Assembly (NCBI RefSeq): GCF_014192105.1 | Contig: NZ_JACHXK010000023.1 | Coordinates: forward strand, 1-64,000 | DNA length: 64,000 nucleotides | Origin: Paenibacillus phyllosphaerae | GTDB lineage: Bacteria > Bacillota > Bacilli > Paenibacillales > Paenibacillaceae | Direction: 5' to 3' | Part shown: positions 59,712-64,000 of the stretch, piece by piece | Numbering within the stretch: position 1 is the stretch's first letter | Layout of the letters: the number at the start of each line of letters is the position of its first letter | Position numbers and translations under genes: made by a program | Notes under the pieces: generated by a model | What the model was told of the DNA's origin: nothing | Seen by the model: only the letters and a program-made list of their open reading frames with translations | Databases searched by the model: none

Positions 59712-62700
59712 TTACTGTCGAGCAAAAAGCTTGAAAATCACGGTTGCGGCTTGCGCTCTCGTCGCATTCGCTTTTGGCGCGAAGCTGCCGTCCGGCATGC
59801 CGGTCATAATGGCCGCGCCTTGAACCGCCGCTGCCGCTTCCTTCGCGTATGGAGCGATTTGCGCTTCATCTGTAAAGGACGCCTGACCGCTGCCCTCGAA
59901 GTCCATCTTCAGATGCTGGCCGACGCGGTGGATCATAACCGCCATTTCCTCCCGCGTAATACGGTCGTTCACGCCGAAGCTGCCGTACTGCTTGCCCTTG
60001 ACGATGCCCAGCTTCTGGGCGCTCGCAACTGCGCCCGCATACCATGTGCCTGGCTGTACATCCGTGAATGCAGCTGTCGCCGTGTCATCCTGCAGGTCGA
60101 ACGCATCGACCAGCATCTTGATGAACGCTGCGCGCGTGACTTCGCCGTTCGGATCGAACAGCCCGTTGCCCGTACCGTTAATGGCGCCTCTTGCCGCCAG
60201 CGCCTCAATGCTGTCTTGTGCCCATGCAGCCTGCTCAAGATCGCTGAAAGTAACATTCGCAGAAGCTGCCGCATACGTGCTGAAATGTTCCGCCGTGAAA
60301 TCTACCGTTCCCATTGCCGGATTGTACTTACTTTGTTTCACGACTTCGAGCGTGCCCGCATCGCTCACATAGTAGATGACAACCTGATGCGGCTTCTCTT
60401 CCGCTTTCAGTCGATAAGGAATCGCAACCTCCACCTGGTGCTCGCCGAAGCTGTTCACCGGCTTGCCGTCGATCGCCAGTTCGAAGTCATAGATAACGCC
60501 GCCATCCAGCTGCTGCCGCACATCTGCCGGAAGGGAGGCAGGGTCAACCGCCGATACCGTCAACTCAAGCGTTCCTGCAACCGTGCCATCTAAGCTGCGC
60601 AGCAAGTCCGCCGGAATCGTAAGTACAGCCAAGCCCGTGTCCAGCTGGATCGTCTTGGTCGTCTCGTTCAATGCCAGCTCATCCGCCGGCAGAGACAGTT
60701 TCACTTGTTTCGTTCCTGCAGCAGGCTTGACGACGAGCGCGACCTTGCCATCTTTGCTGCTCGCGACGCCAGCCTCAAGCTGTGCTTCCGTAACCTGAAC
60801 AGTGGCCGTGCCATCGCTATCGGTTATCGGCTCGACCGTGATCGTGCCATTGCCTGTAGTCGGTTCGGGCTGCTGCGGTCCCGTTGGCTCCGCAGGCGTT
60901 GTCGGATACGGATACGATCCGCCACCACCGGATTGCTTGACGGTTACGACCGCCGTTGCCTCATGGCCGCCGTCTTCGGACTTGACCGTAATCGTCGTCT
61001 TGCCGTATGCAAGCGCCGTTACTTGACCGCGTTCATCGACCGTCGCCACGCTTGGTGCGCTGGAAGTCCAGGTCAGCGCGTCGTTACTGACGATTTCCGG
61101 CATGAATACCGCCTTCAGCTCGCCGGTCTCATCTTTGCCGAGCTTAAGCTCGGTTGGTTCCAGCTTAATTCCGGTCACGGCAACTTCCGCGTCCGGTGCG
61201 GCGTAGAACGCCACATAGCTGTCCGTCATCCCGTTCTTCGTCACGATCGCGCGAACGACTTGGCCGGACGTCACGGCCACCGGAGCCGTGTAGAGTGCGC
61301 TGTCCTTGGTCGGCAGCGACCCATCGAGCGTATAGCGAATCGCCGCGCCTTCGATGTTCGTCGTCAAGGTAACCAGCTTCGCACCGTAATCCGTTGCTGC
61401 CGCAGAGATAACCGGCGCTGCGGCCTGCGTCACGACCGCTTCAGGCGTGCCCGGCTCCAGCGAGAACCAGTCGAAGTTGAAGCCATCGCCTTGGTCGACG
61501 ATACGAATGGTCTGCTCGCCTTTCTTTAATGCCACGCCGAACGAAGCTTGCGCGTAGTTGCCCCATCCGCCCGTGGAAGGAAGGGATACGGAACCTTTTG
61601 CCGTTCCGTCGGATAAGAGCACTGCCGACACCCCGCCTTGCGGCGTTGCGTACTGCAACCGTACTTTGTACCAACCATCCTCTGGTACGGAAATAAGGTA
61701 GTCGAACGTCGACCCGCCAACCGTATACCCCAGATTGTTCCGCTCATTGCCGTACTGAATGACCTGTTGTCCGGCCGCGATGAACGATTCCGCCTCCGCG
61801 ATCAGGACGCCGCCTTCTCCCTTGCGCGTTGCGGTGACGATCTCGAAGCCGAGTTCCCTCAGATCGAAATTGCCGTTCGAACCTTGCACGCGAAGGGTCT
61901 GCACGCCTTCTTGCAGCACGACGGCCAGCCTTGCGCCGACGAAATCGGTCGAGCCGTACAGATTCGGGATCACGTACGAACCGAGCGTATTGCCGGCTCC
62001 GTCTTGCAAGAGGAAGCCGCCGCCATTCGGAGAAGCTACCTTCATCGTCACCGCGTAGGTGGTTTCGGCCGGTACATTAAGCTTGAATTCGGCCCAATCT
62101 CCGGTACCGAAGCCGGTCAGCTTCGCATTGGCTGTACCTGCGCCGTCGACGGATACGCCGGACAGCTGATAATAATCATTCCCCGTCACGGCCGATGCCA
62201 TGATGTCCGTCGGCTCCTGCTTGTGGCCCGCTCCGATCAGATTGACGGTGCCGACCAGCGTCTGGCCGCCAGTCGAATCCGCGTAAGCCGTAACCGGTAC
62301 GTGGAAGGACAACGTCGTATTCGTCTCGTATGGCTTCTCGCTATCCCAGAGCAGCTGGACGTTCGCTTCTCCAGGATTCACCAGCGTAACCGTCCCCTTC
62401 GTAATGCCGAGGTCTGCGGCCTCGCCGCCAAGCGTAATGTCCGCCAATGCCGCCTCGTTGAACGTGCCGCCGCTCAGCTTGAGGCTGACCGTCTGTTCAT
62501 TCACGTCGTAGAGCAGCGTCTGCGGATCGACCGTCAGGACAACGGGCTCTTTCTCTTCCTCGACGATAATCCGGTCCCACTTGTAGGTGAGGACGGATTT
62601 GGCCGGGATCGTGCCCGCGATTTGCGTCCCGTCGCTGACAAGCTTGAAGGTCTGCGACTTGTTCGTCTGGTTGATGACCACCGATACGATCGTCTTCTCG

Positions 62701-64000
62701 TCCGGGCTAAGGAAGGACACGTTCGTCACCTTATCCTTCGACCCGTAGTTGCTGTCGATGCGAATATAATCCGGGCGGACGAACTTCGAGAAGTTGCCCA
62801 GCATGTAATATTCCGGCGTCAGCCAGTAGCCGTCCTGGTTGCTCGAATCTTTGATCACCATCGTAGGGTCAGGCGTGCCGACCCATTGGTGGGAGGCGAT
62901 ATCGCTGTCGAGCATGACGACCCAGGAGTTGTAGCTCCGCGCCCAGTTGCGGAAATATTGCGCGATCCGGTCCGCGCCGGTCGTGCCCCATACCGCACGT
63001 TCGGTGAGGTAAATATTTTCGTCCGGATACATGTCGTGCAGTTCGGTCATCATCGTCGGTTCGCCGGCGTAATCGTGGAAAGCCGTGCCGTCGATCGCTT
63101 CCTGATTGGCCGGATCTGCCAGCATCGGCGCCGGGTAACTCATCGCGTCGTTGAAGTTGTGGTCGAAGATCCACAGCTTCACATCATTCAGGCCAACCGC
63201 GTCCAACTTCTTGCGCAGCAGCTTCGCCAGCTCCGCCTCCTGCTGCCACGGCATCTTCGTGCTCGGGTATTCGATCTCGAGCAGCGGTTCGTTCTGCAGC
63301 GTCATCGCCGAGATGTTGATGCCCTGCTCCTTATACGCTTGAATAAACTTGACGTAATAGTCCGCGAGCACCGGCAAGTATTCGTCCTTCACCGAGCCCT
63401 TGATCATGCTGTCGGTCGTCTTCATCCAACCCGGAGGACTCCATGGCGAAGCGAAGAATTTCATGTCCGGCTTGATCGCGACGATCTTCTTCAGCACGTC
63501 GATGATGCCGTAATCGATATCCTTCTGGATCGAAAAATGCTCCAGTTTCACATCGGTCTCGCCGGCTGGCATGTCGTCGTACGAGTAGAACTTGCGGGAC
63601 GTGAAGTCCGCCGTTCCGATCGTCAGGCGCGTCATGCTCATGCCGATGCCTTCGGTGTCGCTCATCAGCTTCTTCAGCAGCTCTTCTTGCTTCGCCGCGG
63701 ACAGCTTCGTCAGGTTGAACACCGTCGATTCCTCCATGGAGGAACCCATGCCCATGATCGACTGGTATTGCTTATTCGCGTTAATCTTGATCGTCGTCAC
63801 GTCGGCATCTTCGCCTACAGAGGTCAGATCGGTATCGCCTTGTTGCGTCAGTTGGGACGCTTCGTCGCCTGCCTGCCATTGCGGCGCGTAATACCACCGC
63901 ATATTCTGGCTGTTACGTTCGGTGGACAGCCAGCTCTCTACCGCGCCTTGACCGCCCTCGACCGGAGCTTGCGGCGTGATCGTGCCGCCCGTGTCGCCCT
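59712..64000 (-). CDS. SLH-anchored multidomain GH30 glycosidase (N-terminus beyond the window)
   Basis: The open frame runs past the right edge; at least 1,428 residues are present. A GH30 barrel comes first: acid/base Glu in MTLQNEPLLE and nucleophile Glu in IYLTERAVWG (about 63,290 and 63,003 on the sequence), FASPWSPPGWMK. Then come the GH30 C-terminal beta domain, two CBM6-like domains (AEAESFIAAGQQ, ADWFSLEPG-type end), a chitobiase-like domain (IRYTLDGSLPT), a Big_2-like domain and a Pro/Gly linker. A structural module and three SLH repeats close the C-terminus. Probably a cell-wall-bound beta-glucanase/xylanase-type enzyme (GH30 subfamily 3-like). Confidence 0.9.
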   Translation of the reverse strand, partial: GDTGGTITPQAPVEGGQGAVESWLSTERNSQNMRWYYAPQWQAGDEASQLTQQGDTDLTSVGEDADVTTIKINANKQYQSIMGMGSSMEESTVFNLTKLSAAKQEELLKKLMSDTEGIGMSMTRLTIGTADFTSRKFYSYDDMPAGETDVKLEHFSIQKDIDYGIIDVLKKIVAIKPDMKFFASPWSPPGWMKTTDSMIKGSVKDEYLPVLADYYVKFIQAYKEQGINISAMTLQNEPLLEIEYPSTKMPWQQEAELAKLLRKKLDAVGLNDVKLWIFDHNFNDAMSYPAPMLADPANQEAIDGTAFHDYAGEPTMMTELHDMYPDENIYLTERAVWGTTGADRIAQYFRNWARSYNSWVVMLDSDIASHQWVGTPDPTMVIKDSSNQDGYWLTPEYYMLGNFSKFVRPDYIRIDSNYGSKDKVTNVSFLSPDEKTIVSVVINQTNKSQTFKLVSDGTQIAGTIPAKSVLTYKWDRIIVEEEKEPVVLTVDPQTLLYDVNEQTVSLKLSGGTFNEAALADITLGGEAADLGITKGTVTLVNPGEANVQLLWDSEKPYETNTTLSFHVPVTAYADSTGGQTLVGTVNLIGAGHKQEPTDIMASAVTGNDYYQLSGVSVDGAGTANAKLTGFGTGDWAEFKLNVPAETTYAVTMKVASPNGGGFLLQDGAGNTLGSYVIPNLYGSTDFVGARLAVVLQEGVQTLRVQGSNGNFDLRELGFEIVTATRKGEGGVLIAEAESFIAAGQQVIQYGNERNNLGYTVGGSTFDYLISVPEDGWYKVRLQYATPQGGVSAVLLSDGTAKGSVSLPSTGGWGNYAQASFGVALKKGEQTIRIVDQGDGFNFDWFSLEPGTPEAVVTQAAAPVISAAATDYGAKLVTLTTNIEGAAIRYTLDGSLPTKDSALYTAPVAVTSGQVVRAIVTKNGMTDSYVAFYAAPDAEVAVTGIKLEPTELKLGKDETGELKAVFMPEIVSNDALTWTSSAPSVATVDERGQVTALAYGKTTITVKSEDGGHEATAVVTVKQSGGGGSYPYPTTPAEPTGPQQPEPTTGNGTITVEPITDSDGTATVQVTEAQLEAGVASSKDGKVALVVKPAAGTKQVKLSLPADELALNETTKTIQLDTGLAVLTIPADLLRSLDGTVAGTLELTVSAVDPASLPADVRQQLDGGVIYDFELAIDGKPVNSFGEHQVEVAIPYRLKAEEKPHQVVIYYVSDAGTLEVVKQSKYNPAMGTVDFTAEHFSTYAAASANVTFSDLEQAAWAQDSIEALAARGAINGTGNGLFDPNGEVTRAAFIKMLVDAFDLQDDTATAAFTDVQPGTWYAGAVASAQKLGIVKGKQYGSFGVNDRITREEMAVMIHRVGQHLKMDFEGSGQASFTDEAQIAPYAKEAAAAVQGAAIMTGMPDGSFAPKANATRAQAATVIFKLFARQ

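Noticed and set aside
59751-60593. 280-aa plus-strand open frame
   Set aside because: Antisense to the SLH region of the GH30 protein; Arg/Cys-rich with no motif.

Overview
The window looks like chromosomal DNA of a Paenibacillus-type Firmicute (Paenibacillaceae). Three things point there. The first ~97 bases are the 5' end of a Bacillales-type 16S rRNA on the minus strand. Starts are preceded by strong AAGGAGG-like ribosome binding sites, with many GTG/TTG starts. The gene set is typical: SLH-anchored glycosidase, copper-amine-oxidase N-terminal-like (CuAO-N) stalk domains, EfeUOB, YjfB, UPF0173, AraC-type sugar regulators and CcpA (cre) boxes. No transposase, integrase, tRNA or CRISPR array was seen.

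Layout. 0-7.7 kb: rrn start with tandem promoters, then MgtC, Nudix/kinase pair, Ohr, UPF0173 hydrolase, nitroreductase with Rrf2 regulator, ArsR-type regulator with a coupled small protein, and a secreted stand-alone M4-type propeptide. 7.8-10.7 kb: an ion-transport block (CPA2 antiporter, small soluble protein, ArsB/NhaD-type permease) with a terminator-like hairpin in the leader. 11-13.9 kb: EamA transporter, CBO0543 membrane protein, asparaginase, YjfB. 13.9-18 kb: EfeO-EfeB-EfeU iron uptake behind a Fur box. 18-24.7 kb: PstS-like protein coupled to a cyclase, EamA transporter, diguanylate cyclase, CuAO-N/GH18-like protein. 25-27.6 kb: a secreted repeat protein followed directly by a lasso-precursor-like peptide, then an HmoA-type haem monooxygenase coupled to a helical protein. 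28-35.3 kb: UbiD decarboxylase, flavin oxidoreductase, Nudix, CuAO-N/propeller protein and a lipoprotein.

35.4-49.6 kb is dominated by sugar use: an ABC sugar importer with a cre box inside its promoter, and an MFS sugar carrier-GH3 operon behind two overlapping cre-like boxes. These sit beside an AraC regulator fused to a GH39 glycosidase that keeps both catalytic glutamates. Between them lie a cysteine hydrolase, a quinone-oxidoreductase-like enzyme, a double-glycine-leader peptide and a Bcr/CflA-type exporter. 49.8-59.5 kb: CuAO-N/ankyrin protein, FAD oxidase with a half-size MFS protein, small membrane proteins, threonine-aldolase-like enzyme, DUF2325 protein, methyltransferase and a HAD-LrgA-LrgB operon. 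The right edge holds a large SLH-anchored GH30 glycosidase whose N-terminus lies outside the window.

The most interesting material is two orphan RiPP-like precursor genes (26504-26683 and 41558-41725), neither with recognisable maturation enzymes nearby. Next are the AraC-GH39 fusion, the hairpin leader of the permease, and several unexplained inverted repeats in front of stress genes. All functional calls rest on reading the sequence and on memory of families; no database search was run.
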